A DNA stretch of 64,000 nucleotides from Mesorhizobium sp. M4B.F.Ca.ET.203.01.1.1 (GTDB taxonomy: Bacteria; Pseudomonadota; Alphaproteobacteria; Rhizobiales; Rhizobiaceae): assembly GCF_004791025.1 (NCBI RefSeq), contig NZ_SRUO01000006.1, forward strand, positions 248,001-312,000, written 5' to 3'. The position numbers and the translations under genes were made by a program. Below the pieces are notes generated by a model, which worked only from the letters and a program-made list of their open reading frames with translations, had not been told where the DNA came from and searched no databases. Below are positions 1 to 9,004 of this stretch, piece by piece (position 1 is the first letter of the stretch; every line of letters begins with the position of its first letter).

Positions 1-274
1 GCTTGATCAACGGCGTCAGCGTCGCCGAATCCAGGCCCAGCGCTTCGCCAAGCGCGCCGACCGTGCTCGGCGCGCGCTCCCACAACACCAGCATGGCCAG
101 ATATTGCGGATAGGTGAGGCCCAGCGGATCGAGCAGCGGCCGGTAGAGCTTGGTCATCAGCCCGCTCGCCGAATAGAGCGCAAAGCAGAGCTGCTGGTCC
201 AGCCGCGGAACGGCAATCGCCCCGGCGCTATCCGCCGGGACGTCGCTGACGGTCTCTGTGGTTCTTGTTGTCAT
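1..274 (-). CDS. ohrR: OhrR, MarR-family organic peroxide sensor (partial, 3' end outside window)
   Basis: The first 91 residues are visible and the rest lies beyond the left edge. The N-terminal part has the OhrR signature around [12 protein letters not shown], where the cysteine is the peroxide-sensing residue of the family. It is followed by the start of a MarR winged-helix domain ([13 protein letters not shown]...). The start ATG (272-274) overlaps the stop codon of ohr by the ATGA arrangement, so the two are co-transcribed and probably translationally coupled. Family knowledge: reduced OhrR represses ohr and its own gene, and oxidation by organic hydroperoxides releases it. A matching palindrome lies upstream of ohr. 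Confidence 0.9.
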   Translation of the reverse strand, partial: MTTRTTETVSDVPADSAGAIAVPRLDQQLCFALYSASGLMTKLYRPLLDPLGLTYPQYLAMLVLWERAPSTVGALGEALGLDSATLTPLIK

Positions 275-705
275 GCTGCCTTTGCCGGAAGCGCCACGGT
301 CGAAAGCGCAACATCTATGTTGCCCCTGATGGCGTTGGAATAGGGGCAAATCTGGTGCGCCGCCGATACAAGCGCTTCCGCCGCCGTGTGATCAAGGCCT
401 TTCGTTTCCGCCGCCAGCGACACACCGAGCCGGAACCCGCCCTGGCCGTTGGGGTGGAGGCTGACGCTGGCGGTCACCGCGGCGTCTTCGAGCGGCAGCT
501 TCTCCTTGCGCGCGACGAAGCGGATCGCGCTTTCGAAGCAGGCCGCGTAGCCGGCGGCGAAAAGCTGCTCGGGATTGGTGGCGCCGCCCTGCCCGCCCAG
601 TTCCTTCGGCATTGCCAGATCGACCTTGAGCAGCCCGTCGCTGGTCTCGGCGTGGCCGGCGCGGCCGCCGCTGACGCGGGCCTGGGTGGTGTAGAGTGCT
701 GACAT
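271..705 (-). CDS. ohr: Organic hydroperoxide resistance protein Ohr (OsmC family)
   Basis: This 144-residue protein belongs to the OsmC/Ohr thiol peroxidases, which reduce organic hydroperoxides using lipoylated partners. Both catalytic cysteines are seen: one in [14 protein letters not shown] and one in [13 protein letters not shown]. Length is typical. I chose the ATG at 703-705 because the protein then begins [14 protein letters not shown], as in the family; an upstream in-frame extension would read through the operator. It is first in a two-gene unit with ohrR. The partner dihydrolipoyl dehydrogenase gene is 6 kb away in this window, which may be coincidence. Confidence 0.94.
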   Translation of the reverse strand: MSALYTTQARVSGGRAGHAETSDGLLKVDLAMPKELGGQGGATNPEQLFAAGYAACFESAIRFVARKEKLPLEDAAVTASVSLHPNGQGGFRLGVSLAAETKGLDHTAAEALVSAAHQICPYSNAIRGNIDVALSTVALPAKAA

Positions 706-719
706 AGGTGGTCTCCTGT

Positions 720-752
720 TATCTTGTGCACGATTACCTAGTGTACAAGATA
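720..752. promoter_or_regulatory. Probable OhrR operator
   Basis: Inverted repeat of 12-base arms, TATCTTGTGCAC (720-731) and GTGTACAAGATA (741-752), with one mismatch and a 9-base spacer. It lies 15 bases upstream of the ohr start, where an autoregulated OhrR site is expected. The link to OhrR is inferred from position and symmetry. Confidence 0.7.
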
Positions 753-831
753 TTTGAATGTCAACCCCGACGTCGTCATCCACGGGCGGAGCCTCGGCCA
801 AATCCAAACGCTTTCGACACCACCAAACGAA

Positions 832-855
832 AAAAGGCGGCCGAAGCCGCCTTTT
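832..855 (-). terminator. Intrinsic terminator of rplS
   Basis: Perfect 10-base stem with a four-base loop. Read on the minus strand it is AAAAGGCGGC-TTCG-GCCGCCTTTT followed by further T residues. It lies 23 bases after the rplS stop. The UUCG tetraloop is an especially stable hairpin cap. Confidence 0.9.
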
Positions 856-878
856 CCATAAACGAATTGTCGAGAAGC

Positions 879-1415
879 TTATTCGGCGGCGGCTTCCGCG
901 GCCTTGGCAGCCTCGGCGGCGGCCTTCTTCTCGGCGGCGTCCTGCGCGGCCTTCTCGACGGCCAGCGCCTCGGCGGCGGCGACCTTCTCGGCCTCGATGC
1001 GCGCCTTCTCGGCGTTCAGCGCATCACGCTCCTCGTCGTTGAGCTTGCGGGCGCGCACGCCGGTGTTCTCCGAGATGCGGGCCGACTTGCCGCGACGGTC
1101 GCGAAGGTAATAGAGCTTGGCGCGGCGCACCTTGCCGCGGCGCACGATCTCGACGCCCTCGACCATCGGCGAGTAGACCGGGAACACGCGCTCCACGCCT
1201 TCGCCGTAGGAAATCTTGCGGACGGTGAAATTCTCCTGGAAGCCCGAGCCGGAACGGGCAATGACGACGCCCTCATAGGCCTGGACGCGGGTGCGGCTGC
1301 CTTCGGTCACGCGGACCTGGACGCGCACGGTGTCGCCGGGCTGGAATTCGGGAAGCTTGCGCTTGGCTTCGATCTTGGCGGCCTGTTCGGCCTCGAGCTG
1401 GCGGATGAGATCCAT
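879..1415 (-). CDS. rplS: 50S ribosomal protein L19
   Basis: This 178-residue protein carries the complete L19 core (about residues 1-120), from [11 protein letters not shown] through [13 protein letters not shown] and the basic [20 protein letters not shown]19 sits at the 30S-50S interface. From about residue 125 onward it has an Ala/Glu/Lys-rich tail likely to form one long charged helix, a lengthening known in rhizobial L19. Neighbours on the same strand are trmD and rimM, but the TSUP permease gene on the opposite strand lies between trmD and rplS, so rplS must have its own promoter. Confidence 0.96.
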   Translation of the reverse strand: MDLIRQLEAEQAAKIEAKRKLPEFQPGDTVRVQVRVTEGSRTRVQAYEGVVIARSGSGFQENFTVRKISYGEGVERVFPVYSPMVEGVEIVRRGKVRRAKLYYLRDRRGKSARISENTGVRARKLNDEERDALNAEKARIEAEKVAAAEALAVEKAAQDAAEKKAAAEAAKAAEAAAE

Positions 1416-1728
1416 CTCAAATATCCACTTCTTGTTCTTCCGACAGTCAGAGCGTCCTCGACTCGCCTTGCAGTTCCAATGACCGCTCGGCTATGCCCTT
1501 TGTCCAACATAGGACATCGGGCAGGGACGGCTACACCGTCATTGTTGACGGGTTCCGAAAGATTGTTCTTCCGGTTCGGGCGGGCACATACAGCTATTTT
1601 GACGCTTTGTCACGCCTTGGCCCTGTCTTTTTTGGCCGCATGCCATCACGCAATTGCCAGCCGCGGGGTTGCGCGCGCCCGTCAAGCTTCCTAATCCGGG
1701 CTGGACAACCTACTCCGACGACGTGCTG
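1416..1728. other. Intergenic region between divergent rplS and TSUP permease gene
   Basis: A 313-base divergent spacer that must hold the promoters of rplS (leftward) and the permease (rightward). It is more A/T-rich than its surroundings. TTGAC-like hexamers occur near 1547 and 1598 on the plus strand, but I could not match them to a convincing -10 element. No RNA gene or repeat was recognised. Confidence 0.5.
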
Positions 1729-2481
1729 ATGTCTCCATTCGACGCGATCCTGCTCTTTCTGGCGGGTTTTGTCTCCGGCGCCGCCAATGCGGTGGCCGGT
1801 GGCGGAACCTTCATCACCTTCGGCGCCATGACGCTGGTCGGCGTGCCGCCGATCGTCGCCAATGCCACCTCCTCGGTGACGCAGTTTCCGGGCTACATAA
1901 CCTCGACGCTCGCCTACGCGTCCGACATCCGGCATTTCTGGCGCGAGGCATTGCTGCTCTGCTTGATCTCGGCCCTCGGCGCGCTGGCCGGCGCGCTTAT
2001 CCTGCTGGCGCTCGACAATCCCTCTTTTCGCGCGCTGGTGCCCTGGCTGCTTCTGGCGGCGACCGCCCTTTTCGCCGCCGGCCCCTGGCTGAAGCCGGCG
2101 CCGAAGCCCGGACACCAGCCGGCCGTCGGCTCGTTCGCCGGTTCGCTCGTCCAGTTCCTGACCTCGATCTATGGCGGCTTCTTCGGCGCCGGCATGGGCG
2201 TCATGATGCTGGCCACGCTGGGCCTCACCCAGGCCGGCGACTACCACCGGCTGAACGCGATGAAGAACATGCTGGCGGTGGTCATCGCCGCCATCGCCAT
2301 CCTGGTCTTCGTCTCCGGCGGCGTCGTCGCCTGGCCGCAGGCGATCGTCATGATCCCCGGCGGCGCCCTCGGTGGCTATGCCGGCGTCTGGATCGCCAAG
2401 CGCGTGCCGCAGAACGTCGTGCGCGGCTTCGTCGTCGCCGTCGGCCTGTTCCTGGCCTTCTACTATTTCGCCAAGGGCTGA
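1729..2481 (+). CDS. TSUP family (TauE/SafE) anion permease
   Basis: A 250-residue multi-pass inner-membrane protein with two similar halves, each starting with a glycine-rich helix (FVSGAANAVAGGGTFITF near residue 12, YGGFFGAGMGVMML near residue 150). This is the hallmark of the sulfite/organosulfonate exporter (TSUP) family. About seven to eight hydrophobic segments are visible. Substrate cannot be told from sequence. I start at ATG 1729 (MSPFDAILLF), where the first membrane helix begins; the 25-codon upstream extension is not membrane-like. Monocistronic, between rplS and trmD, both on the other strand. Confidence 0.88.
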   Translation: MSPFDAILLFLAGFVSGAANAVAGGGTFITFGAMTLVGVPPIVANATSSVTQFPGYITSTLAYASDIRHFWREALLLCLISALGALAGALILLALDNPSFRALVPWLLLAATALFAAGPWLKPAPKPGHQPAVGSFAGSLVQFLTSIYGGFFGAGMGVMMLATLGLTQAGDYHRLNAMKNMLAVVIAAIAILVFVSGGVVAWPQAIVMIPGGALGGYAGVWIAKRVPQNVVRGFVVAVGLFLAFYYFAKG

Positions 2482-2483
2482 GA

Positions 2484-2551
2484 ACCATGATCCCGAACCG
2501 CAGGACCGCGTAAGCGAAAAGCGGGACCCGGTTTTCGGAAAAGATCATGGT
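2484..2551. repeat. Palindromic intergenic element (RIME-like)
   Basis: Nine-base perfect outer arms ACCATGATC (2484-2492) and GATCATGGT (2543-2551) enclose an inner part with further complementary stretches (CCGAA near 2493, TTCGG near 2534). It lies three bases after the permease stop in a convergent gap. It resembles the mosaic palindromic elements common between rhizobial genes. A shorter relative lies at 45517-45560. Confidence 0.65.
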
Positions 2552-2564
2552 CAGATAAAGAGAA

Positions 2565-2600
2565 GGACGATCCGCCCCGAGCTATCGGGGCGGATCGTCC
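2565..2600 (-). terminator. Terminator hairpin containing the trmD stop codon
   Basis: A perfect 16-base stem (2565-2580 with 2585-2600) and four-base loop. On the minus strand the T-rich run TTCTCTTTAT follows. The trmD stop codon TAG (2582-2584) sits inside the loop, so the last five codons of trmD form one arm of the stem. Confidence 0.85.
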
Positions 2601-3277
2601 GCCAGCAAATCCGGCCGCCGCTCCCTGGTGAGCTTCTCCGCCTCGGCCCGCCGCCATTCGGCGATCTTCCTGTGGTTGCCCGAGATCAGCACATCCGGGA
2701 TCGGCCGGCCCTCGAACTCCTGCGGCCGCGTATAGTGCGGATGCTCGAGCAATCCGTTCTCGAAACTCTCCTCCTCGCCCGAGACGGCATTGCCCATGAC
2801 GCCCGGCAACAGCCGCACCACCGCGTCGAGCAGGACCAGGGCCGCCGGCTCGCCGCCCGACAGGATGAAGTCGCCGACTGAGACCTCCTCTAATCCCCGC
2901 GCGTCGATCAGCCGCTGGTCGACGCCTTCGAAGCGGCCGCACAGGATGACCGCGCCCGGTCCGGCGGCAAGTTCGCGCACCCGGGCCTGCGTCAGCGGCT
3001 TGCCGCGCGGGCTCATCAGCAGCCTTGGCCGCGCATCGCCGGGAGGCGAAGCATGGTCGATGGCTTTTGCCAGCACGTCGGCGCGCATCACCATGCCGGC
3101 GCCGCCGCCGGCCGGCGTGTCGTCGACGTTGCGATGCCTGTCGGTGGCGAAATCGCGGATCTGGATCGCCTCAAGCGACCATGTGCCGGCTTCCAGCGCC
3201 CGGCCGGCCAGCGACAGGCCGAGCGGGCCGGGAAACATCTCTGGATAGAGCGTCAGCACCGAGGCGGCAAAACTCAC
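2582..3277 (-). CDS. trmD: tRNA (guanine-N1)-methyltransferase
   Basis: 231 residues. TrmD methylates G37 of tRNAs reading CNN codons, using S-adenosylmethionine, and prevents +1 frameshifting. The SPOUT trefoil-knot segment is seen in the middle ([13 protein letters not shown], then [19 protein letters not shown]), with the conserved [13 protein letters not shown] and [10 protein letters not shown] near the C-terminus. The start codon is GTG at 3275-3277, overlapping the rimM stop as GTGA, so rimM and trmD are translationally coupled. The N-terminus [17 protein letters not shown] matches the family. Length is usual for alphaproteobacteria. Confidence 0.96.
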   Translation of the reverse strand: MSFAASVLTLYPEMFPGPLGLSLAGRALEAGTWSLEAIQIRDFATDRHRNVDDTPAGGGAGMVMRADVLAKAIDHASPPGDARPRLLMSPRGKPLTQARVRELAAGPGAVILCGRFEGVDQRLIDARGLEEVSVGDFILSGGEPAALVLLDAVVRLLPGVMGNAVSGEEESFENGLLEHPHYTRPQEFEGRPIPDVLISGNHRKIAEWRRAEAEKLTRERRPDLLADDPPR

Positions 3278-3876
3278 CGGTTGCCCCCGGCATCCTTCGG
3301 CCCGCGCGGCCGGCCCTTCGGATCGAAGCCGTCGCGGCCGGGCGCGGCCTCGCCGTCCTCGTCCTCGACCAGGCCGGCGGCCAGCGGATCGACGCGGACG
3401 AACCCTTCGACGACCGAAACCTGCGGAACGGCGGCCTGCGTGAACGGAATCAGCACGCCCTTGCGGCCGGCAAACGTGATGTCGAGGATGTCGCCGCCGC
3501 CGAAATTATGCACGGCGACCACCTTGCCGATGGCAGCACCTGTCTCGTCCCGGACCTCCAGCCCGATCAGGTCGGCGTGGTAGAACTCGTCCTCCTCGCC
3601 GTCGTCGGGCAGCATCGAGCGGTCGACGAACAGCTCGGTGCCGGAAAGCGCCTCGGCGGCGTTGCGGTCGCTGACACCCTTGAAGCGCACCACCACGACG
3701 GTATTGGCGGGCCGGATGTCTATGATCTGGAAGGCGCGGCCATCCTTGGCGTAGAGCGGCCCGTAGTCGGCCAGCGCCAGCGGATCGCCGGTGAAGGTCT
3801 TCACCCGTAGCTCGCCTTTGATGCCATGCGCGGCGCCGATCACGGCCAACTGGACGGGGTTCTGGGGCTTGGTCAT
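3274..3876 (-). CDS. rimM: Ribosome maturation factor RimM
   Basis: 200 residues. RimM binds S19 and assists maturation of the 30S head. The N-terminal RimM barrel ([19 protein letters not shown]) and the C-terminal PRC-like barrel ([10 protein letters not shown]...GGGDILDI...VLIPFT) are both present. The last 30 residues are a low-complexity, charged tail ([20 protein letters not shown]). It is first in a two-gene unit with trmD. The rpsP gene that normally precedes rimM in rhizobia is absent; upstream lies divergent xerC, 89 bases away. Confidence 0.94.
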   Translation of the reverse strand: MTKPQNPVQLAVIGAAHGIKGELRVKTFTGDPLALADYGPLYAKDGRAFQIIDIRPANTVVVVRFKGVSDRNAAEALSGTELFVDRSMLPDDGEEDEFYHADLIGLEVRDETGAAIGKVVAVHNFGGGDILDITFAGRKGVLIPFTQAAVPQVSVVEGFVRVDPLAAGLVEDEDGEAAPGRDGFDPKGRPRGPKDAGGNR

Positions 3877-3965
3877 GGCGCGACATCCTTTGCCCTGCTC
3901 TAACCCTCCCCAGCCGTCATTTCAATGACGCGCTCTTCACCGCTTCCTAACCTGGCTGCCCGAAA

Positions 3966-4913
3966 ATGCGGCGCATGCAGGAATTCCTCATCCCGGCAAA
4001 GCCCGACCTCCAGGCGGCGCGCGAGAACTGGCTGAAGATGCTGGCACGCGAGCGCCGGCTGTCGCCGGAGACGGTGGAAGCCTATGAGCGCGACACCCGC
4101 CAGTTCCTGCATTTCCTGACCGGCCATTGCGGCGGTCCGCCCGGCATCTCCGACATCGCCGACCTGCGCCCGGCCGATTTGCGCGGCTTCCTCGCCGCCC
4201 GCCGCAACGCCGGCGCCGGCGCCCGCACGCTCGGGCGCGGGCTGGCCGGCATCCGCTCACTGCTGCGCTTCCTCGAACGGCGCGGCCTCGCAAATGCCGC
4301 AGGTGCGGCGGCGTTGCGCGCGCCGCGCCAGCCGAAGTCGCTGCCCAAGCCGCTGACGGCGAGCGATGCAAAAGAGGTCGTTTCCGTCCAGGGCCAGCTG
4401 GCGGAAGAACCCTGGATCGCCGCCCGCAACGCCGCCGTGCTGACGCTGCTCTACGGCTCGGGCCTGCGCATTTCCGAGGCGCTTGGCCTCGCCGGCGCCG
4501 AGCTGTCGTCGGAAACGGACACCGTGCTGCGCGTCACCGGCAAGGGCGGCAAGACCAGGCTGGTGCCGGTGCTGCCGGTGGCCTTGCGCGCGGTCGCCGA
4601 ATACCGCCGCCTCTGCCCCTTCCATATCGATCCGAAGGGCCTGCTGTTTCGCGGCGCGCGCGGCGGTCCGCTTAATCCGGCGATCGTCCAGCGCGACATG
4701 GCGAGGCTGCGCTCGGCGCTCAACCTGCCCGACACCGCGACTCCGCACGCCTTGCGCCACTCCTTCGCCACGCATCTGCTCGGCCGCGGCGGTGACCTGC
4801 GCACCATCCAGGAACTGCTCGGCCACGCCAGCCTGTCGACCACCCAGGTCTATACCGGCGTCGACACCGCAAGGCTGCTCGAGATTTACGAATCTGCTCA
4901 CCCAAGGGCGTGA
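3966..4913 (+). CDS. xerC: Tyrosine recombinase XerC
   Basis: 315 residues, the usual XerC length. XerC with XerD resolves chromosome dimers at dif. An N-terminal SAM-like DNA-binding domain (about 20-110) precedes the catalytic domain. The catalytic set is complete: Arg in GSGLRISEA, Lys in GKGGKTR, HALRHSF with His and Arg, LLGHASLSTTQ with the second His, and the nucleophile Tyr in TQVYTGV. A nearby ATG at 3975 is an alternative start. No attachment site or mobile genes lie beside it, which fits the chromosomal housekeeping enzyme rather than an element's integrase. Confidence 0.9.
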   Translation: MRRMQEFLIPAKPDLQAARENWLKMLARERRLSPETVEAYERDTRQFLHFLTGHCGGPPGISDIADLRPADLRGFLAARRNAGAGARTLGRGLAGIRSLLRFLERRGLANAAGAAALRAPRQPKSLPKPLTASDAKEVVSVQGQLAEEPWIAARNAAVLTLLYGSGLRISEALGLAGAELSSETDTVLRVTGKGGKTRLVPVLPVALRAVAEYRRLCPFHIDPKGLLFRGARGGPLNPAIVQRDMARLRSALNLPDTATPHALRHSFATHLLGRGGDLRTIQELLGHASLSTTQVYTGVDTARLLEIYESAHPRA

Positions 4914-4975
4914 ACCCTTCAAATTGGCTGCGCCGATTAACCGTTTTGCCGCTTTTTGATCGTAAGAAGCGACTT

Positions 4976-6040
4976 ATGAAACGCGTCATAGCCATCGCTG
5001 ACCGCGCGGCCCTCGTGTCGCTGAAGCTGCTTGTCGCGCTCAACGTCCTGTTTTTCCTGTCTTTCCTGATCGTCGCGCTGCTTGCCGGTCGGGCGCACGC
5101 CGAGACCCCGGCCTGCGGCGGCACCGACATGCTGAGCGCGCTGCGCAAGGACAATCCGACCGTCTACAGCAAGATCGAAGCCGAGGCGGCGGCCACGCCC
5201 AACGGCAAGGGCCTGCTGTGGAAACTGGAAAAGCCCGGCGAAAAGCCCTCCTTCCTGTTTGGCACCATGCACATGACCGATCCGCGCGTCACCACGCTGC
5301 CGCCGGCTGCGCAGAAGGCTTTCGACGCCGCCGATACGGTCGTCATCGAGACCACGGAAGTGCTCGACCAGCAGAAGATGATGGCCGCCCTGCTCAAGGA
5401 GCCGGACCTGATGATGTTCACCGACAGCACCACGCTGTCCTCGCTTTTGTCGCCCGACGACGCTGCCGCCATGAACAAGGCGCTCGACGCGCGCGGCATT
5501 CCGCCGGCCACCGTCGCCAAGATGAAGCCCTGGCTGCTGTCGGCCATGGTTGCGCTGCCGGCCTGCGAGCTGGCGCGCAAGGCCGGCGGCGCGCCGGTGC
5601 TTGACGTCAAGCTCGCCGAGGACGCCAAGGCTTCAGGCAAATCCGTCGAGGGGCTGGAGACTGTCGCCGATCAGCTTCATGCGATGGCCTCGCTTCCGCT
5701 GGCCTTCCACATGAAGGGTCTGGTCGACACGCTCAAGCTCGGCGACAAGGTGAACGACGTCAACGAAACCATGATCGTTCTCTACCAGAGCGGCGAGACC
5801 GGCATGTTCTGGCCGCTGTTTCGCGTCGTCCTGCCCGGCGACGAGGATGATCCGGCCGGCTATGCCGCGTTCGAGGAGACCATGATCACCAGCCGCAACA
5901 AGGTGATGGCCGATCATGCCGGACCGCTCCTGGCCCGAGGCAATGCCTTCATGGCGGTCGGCGCCATGCATCTTCCGGGCCCGCAGGGCCTGGTCGAGGA
6001 TTTGCGCAAGGCCGGCTACACGGTGACCGCCGTCGACTGA
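4976..6040 (+). CDS. TraB/GumN family protein, probable secreted or membrane-anchored hydrolase
   Basis: 354 residues. An N-terminal hydrophobic stretch (about 15-36) ends in GRAHAETP, a signal-peptide-like cleavage site. The TraB/GumN domain follows: FLFGTMHMTDPRV with the conserved GTxH, AADTVVIETTEV, and near the C-terminus GNAFMAVGAMHLPGPQGLVEDLRKAGYTV with the second GxxH. The family is related to TIKI-type metalloproteases; activity here is not established. I start at ATG 4976; an upstream in-frame start at 4910 would overlap xerC and add a basic stretch before the signal peptide. Confidence 0.85.
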   Translation: MKRVIAIADRAALVSLKLLVALNVLFFLSFLIVALLAGRAHAETPACGGTDMLSALRKDNPTVYSKIEAEAAATPNGKGLLWKLEKPGEKPSFLFGTMHMTDPRVTTLPPAAQKAFDAADTVVIETTEVLDQQKMMAALLKEPDLMMFTDSTTLSSLLSPDDAAAMNKALDARGIPPATVAKMKPWLLSAMVALPACELARKAGGAPVLDVKLAEDAKASGKSVEGLETVADQLHAMASLPLAFHMKGLVDTLKLGDKVNDVNETMIVLYQSGETGMFWPLFRVVLPGDEDDPAGYAAFEETMITSRNKVMADHAGPLLARGNAFMAVGAMHLPGPQGLVEDLRKAGYTVTAVD

Positions 6041-6320
6041 TCCGCACGGCCGGGTTGCGCCTCGATAGGGCGGGAGCGCCGGCGCCGGGCTGATTCGTGA
6101 CTTGGCGGCGCAAACCTCCTCCGGTTTCGTGCCGAATGGTCTCGAAAGACCGGGTTCGGCTCGATCCCGACCCATTTTGTGGTGGAAATGCATGCCGGCA
6201 GGGGATTCCAGGTCAGAATTGCCCTGCTTTCAGCATTTTCCGGGCCTAGTATGAAACCCGTTCAACGGTCGCGCGTTGACGGGTGTTATTTGATACTTTT
6301 CATCCACGGAGGACACTTTT

Positions 6321-6611
6321 ATGGCGAACCCTAACGACACTCCCAGATCGGGCGGCGGCGGCAGTGGCTGGCTGATTGCCCTGGTGGTCATTATCCTGGC
6401 CATTGTTGCCTACTATGTTTTCGGAAGAAGCGGCGAAGCTCCGGCGCCCGCCGAGCCGCCGGCCGCGAGCACACCGGCGCCCGCTCCGGAGCCGATGAAG
6501 CCTGCCGAACCTGCCCCGGCACCTGCGCCAGCGCCCGCTCCGGCACCAGAGCCGGCTCCCGCGCCAGCACCGGCCCCGGCGCCCGCTCCGGCACCTGCGC
6601 CGTCTCCGTAA
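6321..6611 (+). CDS. Small single-pass membrane protein with Pro-Ala repeat tail
   Basis: 96 residues: a short polar N-terminus (MANPNDTPRSGGGGSG), one membrane helix (about 17-35, WLIALVVIILAIVAYYVF), then about 60 residues made almost only of Pro-Ala pairs with a few Glu. The Ala-Pro tract would form a stiff extended rod projecting from the membrane, in the style of TonB or cell-envelope spacers. A ribosome-binding AGGA lies at 6309-6312, and a strong terminator follows, so it is a free-standing gene. No known domain; function unknown. Confidence 0.75.
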   Translation: MANPNDTPRSGGGGSGWLIALVVIILAIVAYYVFGRSGEAPAPAEPPAASTPAPAPEPMKPAEPAPAPAPAPAPAPEPAPAPAPAPAPAPAPAPSP

Positions 6612-6631
6612 TCAGGCTTACCTGAACGACG

Positions 6632-6657
6632 AACGGCCCGCCGAAAGGCGGGCCGTT
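6632..6657 (+). terminator. Intrinsic terminator
   Basis: Perfect 11-base stem (6632-6642 with 6647-6657) capped by GAAA and followed by TTTG. It lies 20 bases after the Pro-Ala protein gene. Confidence 0.88.
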
Positions 6658-6713
6658 TTGTTTGGTGGCAGGCGCGAGAAAGGCCCTTAGAAACTCGCTC
6701 CGGTGAGTCAGCT

Positions 6714-6784
6714 GGAGTGGTTTTCGAGAACCGGAGCGGAGCGTACTAAAGTACGTGAGCACCGGAAGCGCAGAGAACCGCTCC
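6714..6784. repeat. Dispersed palindromic element, copy 1
   Basis: Arms GGAGTGGTTTTC (6714-6725) and GAGAACCGCTCC (6773-6784) pair if G-U pairs are allowed. They enclose a core with GTACTAAAGTAC. The core is nearly identical to one at 31972-32017, while the flanking arms differ in sequence but still pair. It lies between two convergent gene ends. Confidence 0.75.
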
Positions 6785-6818
6785 AGATGGCCGCCGGAGT
6801 AGAGTTTATACGAGCCTT

Positions 6819-8225
6819 TCAGATGTGGATCGGCTTGAAGAAGGTGGCCAGCGCCGCTTCCTTCACCGCCTCCGACATGGTCGGGTGCGCGTGGCAGGTG
6901 CGGGCGAGGTCTTCCGACGAGCCGCCGAATTCCATCAACACCGCCGCCTCGTGGATCATCTCGCCGGCGCCGAAGCCGACGATATGGACGCCAAGCACGC
7001 GGTCGCTTTGCTTGTCGGCCAGGATCTTGACGAAGCCATCGGTGTGCAGCATGGCGCGCGCCCGGCCATTGGCCGTGAACGGGAATTTTCCGACCTTGTA
7101 GTCGACGCCGGCCTTCTTCAATTCTTCCTCGGTCTTGCCGACCGAGGCGATTTCCGGGCTGGTGTAGACGACGCTAGGGATCACGTCGTAGTTCACATGG
7201 CCGGCCTGGCCGGCAATGATCTCGGCCACCGCCACGCCTTCGTCTTCCGCCTTATGCGCCAGCATCGGGCCGGCGATGACGTCGCCGATGGCATAGATGC
7301 CGGGAAGGTTGGTCCTGAGATGCCCGTCGGTCTTGACGCGGCCGCGCTCGTCCATCTCGACGCCCGCATCCTTCAGCCCGAGGCTGTCGGCATAGGGGCG
7401 GCGCCCCGTCGCGACCAGCACCACGTCCGCATCGATCGTTTCGGCGGTGCCGCCCTTCACCGGCTCGAAGGTGACGCTGGCGCCCTTCTTGGCCTTGGCG
7501 ACGCCGGTGACCTTGGCGCCGAGCTTGAACTCGAAGCCTTGCTTGGAGAGCAGGCGCTGGAACTGTTTCGAGACCTCGCCGTCCATGCCGCCGAGGATGG
7601 TGTCGAGGAATTCGACCACCGTCACCTTGGCGCCGAGCCTGGCCCACACCGAGCCGAGCTCCAGCCCGATGACGCCGCCGCCGACCACCACCAGATGGCC
7701 CGGCACCTTGTCCAGCGACAACGCGCCGGTCGAGGACACGATCACCTTCTCGTCGAAATCGACCTTGACGCCGGGAATGCCCGCGACATCCGAGCCGGTG
7801 GCAATCACGATGTTCCTGGTCTCGATCTCCTCGACCTTGCCGTCCTCGCCGGTGACCGACACCTTGCCGGCACCAACCACCTTGCCGGTGCCGCGGAAGC
7901 TGTCGATCTTGTTCTTCTTGAACAGGAAGGCGACGCCGTTGACGTTGGCCGAAACCGTCGCGTCCTTGTGCGCCAGCATCTTCTTCAGGTTGAGCTTCGG
8001 CGCGCCGATTTCGACGCCGAGCGTGTCGAAGGAATGGCCGGCCTCGGCGAACATCTCGGAGGCGTGGAGCAGCGCCTTCGACGGAATGCAGCCGATGTTG
8101 AGGCAGGTGCCGCCGAAGGTGGCGTTCTTCTCGACCACCGCCGTCTTCAGCCCGAGCTGCGCCGCCTTGATGGCGCAGACATAGCCGCCCGGTCCCGATC
8201 CGATGATTACGACGTCATAGGCCAT
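6819..8225 (-). CDS. lpdA: Dihydrolipoyl dehydrogenase (E3)
   Basis: 468 residues. It reoxidises dihydrolipoamide of 2-oxoacid dehydrogenases with FAD and NAD+. An N-terminal FAD-binding motif [12 protein letters not shown], the redox-active disulfide C41/C46 in [13 protein letters not shown], the NAD-binding [14 protein letters not shown], and the C-terminal catalytic His in [10 protein letters not shown] are all present. It is last in the mdh-suc-lpdA cluster, 23 bases after the SDR gene, so it is most likely the E3 of the 2-oxoglutarate dehydrogenase encoded upstream. Confidence 0.96.
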   Translation of the reverse strand: MAYDVVIIGSGPGGYVCAIKAAQLGLKTAVVEKNATFGGTCLNIGCIPSKALLHASEMFAEAGHSFDTLGVEIGAPKLNLKKMLAHKDATVSANVNGVAFLFKKNKIDSFRGTGKVVGAGKVSVTGEDGKVEEIETRNIVIATGSDVAGIPGVKVDFDEKVIVSSTGALSLDKVPGHLVVVGGGVIGLELGSVWARLGAKVTVVEFLDTILGGMDGEVSKQFQRLLSKQGFEFKLGAKVTGVAKAKKGASVTFEPVKGGTAETIDADVVLVATGRRPYADSLGLKDAGVEMDERGRVKTDGHLRTNLPGIYAIGDVIAGPMLAHKAEDEGVAVAEIIAGQAGHVNYDVIPSVVYTSPEIASVGKTEEELKKAGVDYKVGKFPFTANGRARAMLHTDGFVKILADKQSDRVLGVHIVGFGAGEMIHEAAVLMEFGGSSEDLARTCHAHPTMSEAVKEAALATFFKPIHI

Positions 8226-8248
8226 GGTCTTGTCCTTTGCTCTGGCGC

Positions 8249-9004
8249 CTAGCGGCCGCCGCTCACATTCAGGATCGCGCCCGTTATATAGGAGGCCGCG
8301 TCCGACAGAAGATAGAGAACCGCGCTCGCGACTTCATCCGCGGTGCCCGGCCTTTTCATCGGCAGCATGTCCCGCATTCGCGCCACGCGGTCCGGCTGGC
8401 CGCCGGAGGCATGGATCTCGGTCTCGGTGATGCCGGGGCTGACCGCGTTGACGCGGATGCCTTCGAGCACCACCTCGCGTGCCAGGCCGATGGTCAGCGT
8501 GTCGATCGCGCCCTTGGAGGCGGCGTAGTCGACATATTCGCCGGGCGAACCCAGCCTCGCCGCGGCGGAAGAGATGTTGACGATGCCGCCGCCCTTGCCG
8601 CCATGCCGGGTCGACATGCGCTTGACCGCCTCGCGCGCGCAGAGGAAGGAGCCGACGACATTGACGCGCATCATGCGCTCTACCCGCGCGGCGCTCATCT
8701 CGTCGACGCGCGCCTTGGCGTCGACGATGCCGGCATTGTTGACGAAAGCATCGAGCCGGCCGAAACCCTTGTCCACCGCCTCGAACATTGCCAGCACATC
8801 GGCCTCGTTGCCGACATCGCCCTTGACGGCAATGGCCTCGCCGCCCGCGGCCTTGAGTTCGGCGACCAGCGCCTCGGCGACTGCCTGGTTGGAGACAAAA
8901 TTGACAGCGACACGATAGCCGGCCTGGCTGGACTGCCGGCAGATGGCGGCGCCGATGCCGCGGCTGCCGCCGGTGACCAGCAGCGTCTTCTTGTCCGCGC
9001 TCAT
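8249..9004 (-). CDS. SDR family oxidoreductase
   Basis: 251 residues, classical short-chain dehydrogenase. NAD(P)-binding [14 protein letters not shown] at the N-terminus, NNAG (FVNNAGIVD), catalytic Ser in [12 protein letters not shown] and YxxxK in [12 protein letters not shown]. It ends [15 protein letters not shown], the usual SDR C-terminus. Cofactor and substrate unknown. The ATG at 9002-9004 overlaps the stop of the preceding gene as ATGA. As I recall, an SDR gene between sucB and lpdA is shared by other rhizobia such as Sinorhizobium, which suggests a conserved but undefined link to the TCA cluster. Confidence 0.88.
   Translation of the reverse strand: MSADKKTLLVTGGSRGIGAAICRQSSQAGYRVAVNFVSNQAVAEALVAELKAAGGEAIAVKGDVGNEADVLAMFEAVDKGFGRLDAFVNNAGIVDAKARVDEMSAARVERMMRVNVVGSFLCAREAVKRMSTRHGGKGGGIVNISSAAARLGSPGEYVDYAASKGAIDTLTIGLAREVVLEGIRVNAVSPGITETEIHASGGQPDRVARMRDMLPMKRPGTADEVASAVLYLLSDAASYITGAILNVSGGR

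Noticed and set aside
3966..4913. XerC-like gene as integrase of a mobile element
   Set aside because: Full housekeeping XerC features, no attachment repeats, no mobile or phage genes nearby.
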